The position numbers and the translations under genes were made by a program. Positions 26,039 to 33,853 of a stretch of DNA of 64,000 nt are shown piece after piece. The stretch is from an uncultured Flaviramulus sp. (GTDB taxonomy: Bacteria > Bacteroidota > Bacteroidia > Flavobacteriales > Flavobacteriaceae), in contig CANMUP010000003.1 of NCBI GenBank assembly GCA_947501105.1, forward strand, positions 795,439-859,438, given 5' to 3'. The notes below the pieces were generated by a model. That model had not been told where the DNA came from, did not search any database, and was given only the letters and a program-made list of their open reading frames with translations. How positions within the stretch are numbered: the stretch's first letter is position 1; each line of letters opens with the position of its first letter.

Positions 26039-26716
26039 TCAATCCATAATAAATTCCAAATAATCATCTAGTAAAACACTAAAATTGTCAGGTACAGCAT
26101 GGCCAAGGTTTTTAATTATTACAAATTGATGCATCAATTTATAAGTTTCAAACTCTTTTTTAATTTTTAATGTTTCCTTTTTGTAACGATAATCATGCTC
26201 TCCAGAAATCAATACTGCTTTAACATTTTTGTTAGTAGCTTTAATAATATGCTCTGAAGTAAAGAACTCAGTCGTTCTTCCTCCATGGTTCAATGAAACA
26301 AATCCTTTTATTGGTATTATTTGATTTAAAGCTAGGTCAACACTCATCTTACCTCCTAGTGAAAATCCGCCAGCATATACTTGATTATCCTTGATTCTAT
26401 GCTTTTTAAGAATTTCAGAATAATACTGTTTAATATTATTACGCTCCTTTGGCAAATTCCTCCAGCCCCAATAATTTGGAGGATTATCAAGTGTAGTAGC
26501 TTCAAAATATGCCACAATAAATTCTGTAGATAGTTTATTACTTATCCACCAGGTTTTCATGTTTTTAATATTGCCATTACCGCCATGAAAAACTATAAAC
26601 AAGGGATAGGTGCTTGTTTTATCATAATTAGTAGGTAGTACAATTTTATATTTTTTTTGACTAAAAGCAGTATTCAGAAAGAAAAACATGCATGTAAAAA
26701 TGAGCAACTTCTTCAT
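26039..26716 (-). CDS. Exported alpha/beta hydrolase, feruloyl esterase/PHB depolymerase-like
   Basis: The 225-residue protein has a signal peptide (1-19, NTAFSQ), an oxyanion motif FIVFHGGNGN, the nucleophile elbow GGFSLGGKM (Ser about 134), a later Asp in ISGEHDYRYK and a His in NLGHAVPD. This is a complete Ser-Asp-His set of a small esterase. The substrate is unknown. It is convergent with the NTF2-like gene, 22 bases apart, with no clear terminator between them. Confidence 0.75.
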   Translation of the reverse strand: MKKLLIFTCMFFFLNTAFSQKKYKIVLPTNYDKTSTYPLFIVFHGGNGNIKNMKTWWISNKLSTEFIVAYFEATTLDNPPNYWGWRNLPKERNNIKQYYSEILKKHRIKDNQVYAGGFSLGGKMSVDLALNQIIPIKGFVSLNHGGRTTEFFTSEHIIKATNKNVKAVLISGEHDYRYKKETLKIKKEFETYKLMHQFVIIKNLGHAVPDNFSVLLDDYLEFIMD

Positions 26717-26819
26717 TTTAAAAACGATATTTAAAAATAATGTATTAAAATACTAACAAAACATTATTATATTACATTTTTAACAAAATTTTGATAACAA
26801 AAATCAATTAAAATTTGTG

Positions 26820-26837
26820 TAGTTTTGTTCAACAAAA
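26820..26837 (+). promoter_or_regulatory. Candidate -7 box TAGTTTTG overlapping a palindrome
   Basis: TAGTTTTG (26820-26827) fits the bacteroidetes -7 consensus and overlaps the palindrome TTTTGTT-C-AACAAAA (26823-26837), 95 bp upstream of the gene at 26932. A repressor site over a promoter is one reading; chance in AT-rich DNA is another. Confidence 0.3.
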
Positions 26838-26931
26838 TTCAGCAATACTATAAATGGTATAAGTAATTTTTATAATATTATAATCAACAAAAATGCTGTC
26901 AAACTATATTTCATAAAAAACAAAATCACTG

Positions 26932-27903
26932 ATGAAGAATACGGTTTTAACAATAATCCTTTTTATAATAACTAACCTCACAAATGCTCAGCTTGGATAT
27001 GGGAAAATTGAAGACATAAAAAAACTAAAAGAGGTTCCTATTTTAGTCGTTCTGGACACTCTAAATGAAGATTATGTAAAGAAGCTTTCCAAATCTAAGA
27101 AAGCTAAAGTTGAAGCTTACTATTCAAAACTTGAAAACTTTAATAAAGTTCTAAGACCGTCATTTGAAAACTATTGGAGTTTTTCTGAGACAATAAAATT
27201 TATTAGTTCGAAAGAAATGAAATCATATCTTTCTAAATCCAATGAAGGCAAATACGCTTATTTTAAACTTGACGTAGAAAGCGGAAGCAATTCCCTTAAG
27301 CTTAAAGGGTTAATTACAACTTATCATTACAGCATTTATCTCATTGGTAGTAAAAAACCTGTGTACACATTCATGTATCATTCTTCAACACCAAATGCAG
27401 CAGATTTTAAGTTTATTTTACAACAAATCCAAAGTTATTTAAGACAAAGAGGGTTGTTAAAAACTGGTGTTAAAACTAAAAAAGAACTAATTGCAGATTT
27501 AAATAAAAGTTCAAAAGAAGTAAAAAATAGAATGTTATTAATAAATCGGAATGATTTAAGTAAAGGCTTACTTAAAAAAATTGGTAGCCTATATAAATTT
27601 AAATATAAAATCATATCTAGCGAGGAAATTGACAAAGCCATATTAAATGAATATGATAGTATTGCTTATCTAAGAATTATTCCATTAACTCAAATTACAA
27701 TAAAACCTTCTGAAAACTATAAAAAATCTAGTTTAGTACATTCAATCTTTATTATAAATCCTAAGAATGGAAAAGTTTTGCTACAGACAAAACCATTTCA
27801 AGATCTCACGTTACCAACAATACTTAAATCAAATATAGAAGACTTTAAGCCGAAAATGAAAACAAGACATTTAAAAAATATTATTAAAAAAATTAACAAC
27901 TAG
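26932..27903 (+). CDS. Exported protein of unknown function
   Basis: The 323-residue protein has a signal peptide (1-19, TNLTNAQ) and no domain I recognise. It is Lys-rich and seems to contain two similar halves. Each half has a predicted beta-alpha pattern around IKFISSKEMKSYLSKSNEGK and YKIISSEEIDKAILNEYDS, each followed by a strand reporting a K(P/V)xYTFMY or GKVLLQTKPF motif. This suggests an internal duplication of a periplasmic domain. It stands alone between divergent and downstream promoters. Confidence 0.6.
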   Translation: MKNTVLTIILFIITNLTNAQLGYGKIEDIKKLKEVPILVVLDTLNEDYVKKLSKSKKAKVEAYYSKLENFNKVLRPSFENYWSFSETIKFISSKEMKSYLSKSNEGKYAYFKLDVESGSNSLKLKGLITTYHYSIYLIGSKKPVYTFMYHSSTPNAADFKFILQQIQSYLRQRGLLKTGVKTKKELIADLNKSSKEVKNRMLLINRNDLSKGLLKKIGSLYKFKYKIISSEEIDKAILNEYDSIAYLRIIPLTQITIKPSENYKKSSLVHSIFIINPKNGKVLLQTKPFQDLTLPTILKSNIEDFKPKMKTRHLKNIIKKINN

Positions 27904-28000
27904 AATTTAGAATCAAATTCAACTAAATTGGTATTTCATAAATATTAGTAGTAATTCTATAATATATTAATTAATCTAATAAGGCATTTTATTTTTTCAA

Positions 28001-28008
28001 TACATTTG
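28001..28008 (+). promoter_or_regulatory. Candidate -7 box TACATTTG upstream of gcvT
   Basis: TACATTTG matches TAnnTTTG and lies 60 bp before the gcvT start at 28069; no strong -33 box is visible. Confidence 0.4.
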
Positions 28009-28068
28009 TCTTTCAATTATCAACAAAATTTTCATCTTTTTTAAAAACAAAAAATTATAAGCTTTCTT

Positions 28069-29151
28069 ATGAAAAACACAGCTTTAACTCAAACTCACGA
28101 AGCTCTTGGAGCAAAAATAGTGCCTTTTGCAGGTTACAATATGCCTGTACAGTATGAAGGTGTAAACATAGAACACGAAACCGTTAGAAACGCTGTTGGT
28201 GTGTTTGATGTATCGCATATGGGTGAGTTTTTAATTGAAGGACCAAATGCTTTAGATTTAATACAAAAAGTAAGTAGCAATGATGCTAGCAAACTAACCA
28301 TAGGAAAAGCGCAATACAGTTGCTTACCAAATGATGACGGGGGTGTTGTTGACGATTTAATAATTTATAAAATAAAAGAGGAAACTTATTTATTAGTTGT
28401 TAATGCAAGTAATATTGAAAAAGATTGGAATTGGATTCAATCTAAAAATGATGTTGGAGCAGAAATGCGTGATTTAAGTGAAGATTACTCATTACTAGCT
28501 ATTCAAGGCCCAAAAGCTATTGAAGCTATGCAATCTATAACCAGTCATGATTTATCTGCAATTAAGTTTTACAATTTTGTAGTTGGTGATTTTGCTGGTA
28601 TAGAAAACGTAATTATTTCTGCAACTGGATATACAGGTAGTGGTGGATTTGAAATCTACTGTAAAAACAGCGAAGTTAAACAAGTTTGGGACAAGGTTCT
28701 TGAAGCTGGAGCAGACTTTGGCATTAAACCTATTGGATTAGCGGCTCGTGATACGCTTCGTTTAGAAATGGGGTATTGCTTATATGGAAATGATATCGAC
28801 GATACCACATCGCCTTTAGAAGCTGGATTAGGGTGGATTACAAAGTTTACAAAAGATTTTACAAATTCTGATGCTTTAAAATCTCAAAAAGAACACGGTG
28901 TAGAGCGTAAATTGGTTGCTTTTAAACTAGATGATCGCGGCATTCCTCGCCAAGGATATGATATTGTTGATGGTAACGGACAAAAAATAGGTATTGTAAC
29001 TTCTGGCACTATGAGTCCAAGTTTAAGTATTGGTATTGGTTTAGGCTATGTACCAACTGTTTTTGCATCTGCTGATAGTAAAATAAATATTCAAATACGT
29101 AAAAATGCGGTTCCTGCTACGGTAGTAAAACTTCCTTTTTACAAAAGCTAA
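28069..29151 (+). CDS. gcvT: Glycine cleavage system T protein (aminomethyltransferase)
   Basis: The 360-residue enzyme transfers the methylene unit of glycine-derived aminomethyl-H protein to tetrahydrofolate and releases ammonia. Visible motifs are [12 protein letters not shown] near the N-terminus, [11 protein letters not shown] (with the folate-site Asp), [12 protein letters not shown] and [14 protein letters not shown]. Length is normal. Its stop overlaps the next start by one base (TAATG), so glutaminase is translationally coupled. The P, L and H proteins are encoded elsewhere. Confidence 0.97.
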   Translation: MKNTALTQTHEALGAKIVPFAGYNMPVQYEGVNIEHETVRNAVGVFDVSHMGEFLIEGPNALDLIQKVSSNDASKLTIGKAQYSCLPNDDGGVVDDLIIYKIKEETYLLVVNASNIEKDWNWIQSKNDVGAEMRDLSEDYSLLAIQGPKAIEAMQSITSHDLSAIKFYNFVVGDFAGIENVIISATGYTGSGGFEIYCKNSEVKQVWDKVLEAGADFGIKPIGLAARDTLRLEMGYCLYGNDIDDTTSPLEAGLGWITKFTKDFTNSDALKSQKEHGVERKLVAFKLDDRGIPRQGYDIVDGNGQKIGIVTSGTMSPSLSIGIGLGYVPTVFASADSKINIQIRKNAVPATVVKLPFYKS

Positions 29152-30068
29152 TGGCGCTAGATTTTCAAGCAATATTAGATACTATTTATAAGGATGCTAT
29201 TATTGAAAAAAATAAAGGTGTTGTAGCGTCCTATATTCCAGAATTAGCAAATATTAGTGACCAAAATTTTGGTATCCATTTACGTACATCTGATCATGTA
29301 GAATATGCTGTCGGTGATTACAACACACCTTTTTCTATTCAAAGTGTATCAAAAGTATTAGCCCTAGCCAAAGCCATTTCTATTGATAATCAAACCATTT
29401 GGAAAAGAGTAGATGTTGAACCCTCTGGAAATCCTTTTAATGAATTATCACTGTTAGAATTAGAAAACGGCATTCCAAGAAATCCGCTAATCAATGCTGG
29501 GGCAATTGTAATTGCAGATATTTTAATTTCTAATTTAGAAAACCCAAAAGAAGATTTTTTAAAATTTGTTAGAACATTAGCAAATGATGATTCTATTTCA
29601 TTTAACGAACAAGTGGCGCTTTCTGAAAAAGTTACAGGTTTTAAAAACTATGCAGCAGCAAATCTTTTAAAATCATTTGGAAATTTACAGAATGATGTTG
29701 AAGATGTTTTAGATTTTTACTTCCATCAATGCTCCATCGAAATGAATTGTAGTCAGCTTTCTAAAGCCTTTTTTTTGTTTGCTAATAAAGGTAAATGTAT
29801 GCTTAACAAAACTCATATTACAGAATCTCAAGCTAAACGTATTAATGCTATTATGCTAACCTGTGGGTTTTATGATGAAGCTGGTGAATTTGCTTTTGAA
29901 GTAGGATTGCCAGGGAAAAGTGGTGTTGGCGGTGGTATTGTTGCACTTCTACCCGACCATTTTGTGATTACTACGTGGTCACCTGGATTAAACAAAAAGG
30001 GAAATTCGCTTTTAGGGATGCAAGCTTTAGAACAATTTACTACAAAAACAAAACTTTCTATTTTTTAA
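29151..30068 (+). CDS. glsA: Glutaminase
   Basis: The 305-residue protein belongs to the beta-lactamase-like glutaminase family, which hydrolyses glutamine to glutamate and ammonia. The catalytic Ser-x-x-Lys is in QSVSKVLALA (about 64-73), and NPLINAGAI and LPGKSGVGGGIVA are typical. Length (about 305-310) is normal. Coupling to gcvT by a TAATG overlap is notable, since both enzymes release ammonia, but no shared pathway is evident. Confidence 0.95.
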   Translation: MALDFQAILDTIYKDAIIEKNKGVVASYIPELANISDQNFGIHLRTSDHVEYAVGDYNTPFSIQSVSKVLALAKAISIDNQTIWKRVDVEPSGNPFNELSLLELENGIPRNPLINAGAIVIADILISNLENPKEDFLKFVRTLANDDSISFNEQVALSEKVTGFKNYAAANLLKSFGNLQNDVEDVLDFYFHQCSIEMNCSQLSKAFFLFANKGKCMLNKTHITESQAKRINAIMLTCGFYDEAGEFAFEVGLPGKSGVGGGIVALLPDHFVITTWSPGLNKKGNSLLGMQALEQFTTKTKLSIF

Positions 30069-30093
30069 AGTATCTTCAGTTTGAAGTAGATGT

Positions 30094-30924
30094 ATGGCAA
30101 AGCGAGAAGATAAACATAGAATTTTAATATTAGGTGCCAATGGTTTTTTGGGCGGTGCGGCTTATAAAGAACTTTGTGCCTATTTTAAAACCTTTGGAAC
30201 CTACAATACACCAAACAAATCATTTGAAAAAAACCATCATTTTTATCAGTACAATATTGAAGAAGATGATGTTTATGAAATTCTGGGTGTTGTAAAGCCA
30301 ACCATAATTATTTCGGCGCTTCGTGGCGATTTTTCAAAACAAATTATTGTACACGAGCATCTTGCTCAATATGTGTTTTCAAAAAAAATCAAACTCATAT
30401 TCTTATCTTCTGCTAATGTTTTTGATGCCTACAGTAAATATCCTAGCTATGAACAGGATAAAACCTATAGCAATAGCATTTATGGACATTTTAAAATTAA
30501 AATTGAAAACATGTTATTGAGATTACCAAAAAAACAAATTGCCATTTTGCGATTACCTATGGTTTTTGGTAATCAATCGCCTCGGGTAGTAGAAATACTT
30601 CAACATATAAAAGAAAAAACACCAATAGAAGTTTTTCCGAATTTAATAATGAATGTGACGACAGATACAAAAGTTACGCAACAAATTCATTATATAATAA
30701 ACAGAAATAAATACGGTGTTTTTCATTTAGGAAGCAATGATTTGGTACATCACGACGATTTTATAAAAGAGATAGCAAAAACATTAGGTAATCACAAAGC
30801 AATATTTAAGCGCGTATATACAACCAACGACGATAGGTATTTAGCTGTATTGCCAAAGTATAATCTATTACCAAAAAACTTACAATTACGAAGTCAAGAT
30901 ATACTAACAGAATTAAAAATATAA
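30094..30924 (+). CDS. NAD(P)-dependent sugar-nucleotide reductase/epimerase-like protein (RmlD-like)
   Basis: The 276-residue extended SDR has the Rossmann motif ILGANGFLGGAAY (about 12-24), the Ser in IFLSSANVF, and the YxxxK dyad in SIYGHFKIKIE. The overall pattern is closest to dTDP-4-dehydrorhamnose reductases. No other rhamnose gene lies nearby, so the substrate is uncertain. It follows glsA by 25 bases and may be cotranscribed. Confidence 0.75.
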   Translation: MAKREDKHRILILGANGFLGGAAYKELCAYFKTFGTYNTPNKSFEKNHHFYQYNIEEDDVYEILGVVKPTIIISALRGDFSKQIIVHEHLAQYVFSKKIKLIFLSSANVFDAYSKYPSYEQDKTYSNSIYGHFKIKIENMLLRLPKKQIAILRLPMVFGNQSPRVVEILQHIKEKTPIEVFPNLIMNVTTDTKVTQQIHYIINRNKYGVFHLGSNDLVHHDDFIKEIAKTLGNHKAIFKRVYTTNDDRYLAVLPKYNLLPKNLQLRSQDILTELKI

Positions 30925-30979
30925 TTGATTTTACTTTTTGAAAGTATTAAATTTATACATTACAATAAAAACATACACC

Positions 30980-31273
30980 ATGAATAAACTTTCAGAAGAA
31001 GATATAGAAAAAAAAATATTGCATTTCCCAGATTGGGACTACTATGATAATGCAATTCATGCAGAATTTGAATTTGAAAATTTTAAAGACTGTTTTGGTG
31101 CTATGAGCAGAATTGCTTTTGAATGCGAAGCTTTAAACCACCACCCAAATTGGAGTAACGTTTATAATGTTTTAACCATTTCATTATCAACACATGATGC
31201 CAAAGGTGTTACAAATAAAGATTTTAAACTAGCTGAAGCTATTGAAATGATTGTTGAACCAGATGAAGATTAA
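30980..31273 (+). CDS. Pterin-4a-carbinolamine dehydratase-like protein
   Basis: The 97-residue protein has the family's core EFENFKDCFGAMSRIAFECE and the active-site ALNHHPNWSNVYNVLTI, followed by the Thr/Asp segment LSTHDAKGVTNKDFKLA. PCD enzymes dehydrate 4a-hydroxytetrahydropterin formed by aromatic amino acid hydroxylases. The ATG at 30980 (MNKLSEEDIE) is the likely start. An upstream in-frame TTG at 30938 would add 14 residues with no family support. Confidence 0.9.
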   Translation: MNKLSEEDIEKKILHFPDWDYYDNAIHAEFEFENFKDCFGAMSRIAFECEALNHHPNWSNVYNVLTISLSTHDAKGVTNKDFKLAEAIEMIVEPDED

Positions 31274-31337
31274 TTTGTTTTTGATTACAACCTTTTTAAC
31301 TTTATACAAAATTATAATTTACAAAAAATAAAATACT

Positions 31338-32057
31338 ATGGGAAGAGCTTTTGAATTTAGAAAAGCAAGAAAAATGAAGCGTTGGTCAGCTATGAGCAAA
31401 GCCTTTACACGCATTGGTAAAGATATTGTAATGGCAGTAAAAGAAGGTGGACCAGATCCCGATAGTAATTCGCGTTTGCGGGCAGTTATTCAGAATGCCA
31501 AGTCTGTAAACATGCCAAAAGACAATGTAGAGCGAGCTATTAAAAAAGCGAGTGAAAAAGGGCAAGGAGATTATAAAGAGGTTATTTTTGAAGGTTATGC
31601 ACCCCACGGTATTGCTGTTTTAGTCGAAACGGCTACCGATAATAATACACGGACAGTTGCCAACGTTCGGAGTTATTTTAATAAATGTGATGGTAGCTTA
31701 GGTACTTCAGGATCGGTTGTGTTTATGTTCGATCATACATGTAATTTTAGAATAAATGCTGAAGGTTTAGATGCTGAAGAAATAGAGTTAGAATTTATAG
31801 ATTTTGGTGCAGAAGAAGTATTTGCTGATGATGATGGCATTTTAATATATGCTCCTTTTGAAAGTTTTGGTGCTATCCAAGCAGAATTAGAAAAACGCGA
31901 AATAGAAATTTTATCATCTGGTTTTGAGCGTATTCCTCAAGTTACTAAGCAACTTACCAATGAACAAGTTGCAGATGTTGAAAAACTTTTAGAAAAAATT
32001 GAAGAAGATGACGATGTCCAAAATGTATATCATACCATGGAAGAAAGTGCAGAATAA
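31338..32057 (+). CDS. yebC: YebC/PmpR-family protein
   Basis: The 239-residue protein begins MGRAFEFRKARKMKRW, typical of the bacteroidetes branch (others begin MAGHSKW). It continues with KAFTRIGKDIVMAVKEGGPDP, SVNMPKDNVERAIKKASEKG and FEGYAPHGIAVLVETATDNNTRT. These cover the three domains of the family. YebC proteins were long annotated as transcription factors; newer work links them to ribosome stalling at proline runs. Both are family knowledge only. The C-terminus is acidic. Confidence 0.93.
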   Translation: MGRAFEFRKARKMKRWSAMSKAFTRIGKDIVMAVKEGGPDPDSNSRLRAVIQNAKSVNMPKDNVERAIKKASEKGQGDYKEVIFEGYAPHGIAVLVETATDNNTRTVANVRSYFNKCDGSLGTSGSVVFMFDHTCNFRINAEGLDAEEIELEFIDFGAEEVFADDDGILIYAPFESFGAIQAELEKREIEILSSGFERIPQVTKQLTNEQVADVEKLLEKIEEDDDVQNVYHTMEESAE

Positions 32058-32065
32058 ATGATAAT

Positions 32066-32929
32066 ATGCGTAGCACAATAAAATACATAATTGCTGTATT
32101 GATAATTACAATAAACTGCTCAAGTATCTTTTCTCAAGATTTAGTAGTTTACAAGCAAATTGACACTACTAAATTATACCTAGAAGTTTACTACCCAAAA
32201 AATATTGATACTACAAAAACATACCCCGCTATGGTGTTTTACTTTGGAGGTGGATGGAATGGTGGAAACAGAAATCAATTCGCACACCAAGCATCTTACT
32301 TGTCAAAAAGAGGATTAGTATGCTTTCTTGTAGATTACAGGGTTAAAAACAAACATAATATTTCTCCTTTCGAATCACTAAAAGACGCAAAGTCTGCTAT
32401 CCGATTTATAAGAAAAAATGCAAGCACATTCAATATTGACATGAATAAAATTATTGGAGCAGGAGGTTCGGCTGGAGGACACTTAGCATCAGCTACAGCA
32501 TTAATTAGTGATTATAACGAATCTACAGATGATTTGTCTGTAAGCTGTACACCAAATGCATTGGTTCTTTTTAATCCTGTAATCGACAACGGTCCAAAAG
32601 GTTATGGGTATGAAAGAATTGGGAATGCATACTCAAAATTCTCTCCATTACATAATATTAAAAAAAATGCACCACCTACGCTATTCTTATTGGGCACAAA
32701 AGATCATTTGGTTCCTGTGGAAACCGCAAAATTGTATAAAAGCAAAATGGAAGAATTTGGGAATAGGTGTGATTTAGTTTTATACAAAGATGGAACTCAT
32801 GGCTTTTTTAACTACAAAAGGTCAGGAAAAAGCAATTTTGACAATTACAAAAAAACTCTAGAAGCTACAGATAACTTTCTAGAATCTTTAAGCTATCTAT
32901 CTAAAACACCTAAAGTTATTATTGAATAG
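32066..32929 (+). CDS. Exported alpha/beta hydrolase (carboxylesterase, HSL/BD-FAE-like)
   Basis: The 287-residue protein has a signal peptide (1-23, SIFSQ), the oxyanion loop FYFGGGWNGGNRNQF, the nucleophile elbow GAGGSAGGHLAS (Ser about 137), Asp in LGTKDHLVPVE and His in DGTHGFFNY. This is a full triad of the hormone-sensitive-lipase/feruloyl-esterase type. The natural ester is unknown. It lies 8 bases after yebC, convergent with the NYN gene. Confidence 0.82.
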   Translation: MRSTIKYIIAVLIITINCSSIFSQDLVVYKQIDTTKLYLEVYYPKNIDTTKTYPAMVFYFGGGWNGGNRNQFAHQASYLSKRGLVCFLVDYRVKNKHNISPFESLKDAKSAIRFIRKNASTFNIDMNKIIGAGGSAGGHLASATALISDYNESTDDLSVSCTPNALVLFNPVIDNGPKGYGYERIGNAYSKFSPLHNIKKNAPPTLFLLGTKDHLVPVETAKLYKSKMEEFGNRCDLVLYKDGTHGFFNYKRSGKSNFDNYKKTLEATDNFLESLSYLSKTPKVIIE

Positions 32930-32933
32930 AAGC

Positions 32934-33662
32934 TTATTTATTCTTTACATAAATCAGCTTAAATCGAGTATTACTTTGGTCTCGCTGTTCCATTTCAAAT
33001 TGGTCTAACGATTTAAATAGTGGAGTTAATTTCTCAAAACCAAAATTACGAGAATCAAAATTAGGCTGCTTTTTTAGTATTAAAGAGCCTACATCTCCAA
33101 GAAAAGCCCAACCGTCGTCATCGGCAGCATCAGCAACCGAGTTTTTAAGAAGGCGTATTACCTTAGGTGTAATATTATATAAATTTGCTTTTTTAGTTTT
33201 CCCGTCCTTATCATCTTTATCATTAGCAGTTTTAAGAATTTCTAAATAAATAAACTTATCACAAGCAACAATAAACGGGTTTGGAGTTTTCTTCTCTCCC
33301 ATTCCATAAACAACCATTCCAGCTTCTCGCAAACGTGTTGCAAGTTTAGTAAAATCGCTATCAGATGATACTAAGCAAAATCCATTTACTTTTTCAGAAT
33401 ATAAAATATCCATTGCATCAATAATCATAGCAGAATCTGTTGCATTCTTTCCTGTTGTATAACCGTATTGTTGTATAGGTGTTATAGCGTTTTCAAGCAG
33501 AATGTTTTTCCATTTAGATAAATGTGGTTTGGTCCAATCGCCATAAATTCTTTTAATGGTTGGTGTACCATATTTAGTTATTTCTTCCATCATTTCAGAA
33601 ATATATTTTGATGGAATATTATCGCCGTCAATCAATACAGCAATTTTTGTGTCTTTTATCAT
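32934..33662 (-). CDS. NYN-domain ribonuclease-like protein with OST-HTH/LOTUS domain
   Basis: The 242-residue protein has an N-terminal NYN (PIN-like) domain (about 5-145) with clustered acidic residues: Asp in VLIDGDNIPSKY, Asp in NATDSAMIIDAMD, and SSDSDFTKLATRLREAG. This supports a metal-dependent RNase active site. The C-terminal OST-HTH/LOTUS domain (about 165-240; ITPKVIRLLKNSVADAADDDGWAFLGDVG) probably binds RNA. The arrangement is shared with LabA/DUF88 proteins. Targets are unknown. Confidence 0.88.
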   Translation of the reverse strand: MIKDTKIAVLIDGDNIPSKYISEMMEEITKYGTPTIKRIYGDWTKPHLSKWKNILLENAITPIQQYGYTTGKNATDSAMIIDAMDILYSEKVNGFCLVSSDSDFTKLATRLREAGMVVYGMGEKKTPNPFIVACDKFIYLEILKTANDKDDKDGKTKKANLYNITPKVIRLLKNSVADAADDDGWAFLGDVGSLILKKQPNFDSRNFGFEKLTPLFKSLDQFEMEQRDQSNTRFKLIYVKNK

Positions 33663-33853
33663 ATTTTATAAAGGTACTGAAATATAACATAATAATGTTT
33701 GCATCATTTTTTTCATCCATTTTAGTATAAAGAACTTCTATTAACATGTTTTAACATTTTATAAAGAAATAACAAATCCATTCTTTTTATTTTTAGCGTC
33801 ACTAACCAAAAAAAACAATTACTCTAATTCTTATTCTTAAAACATTTTATTTT

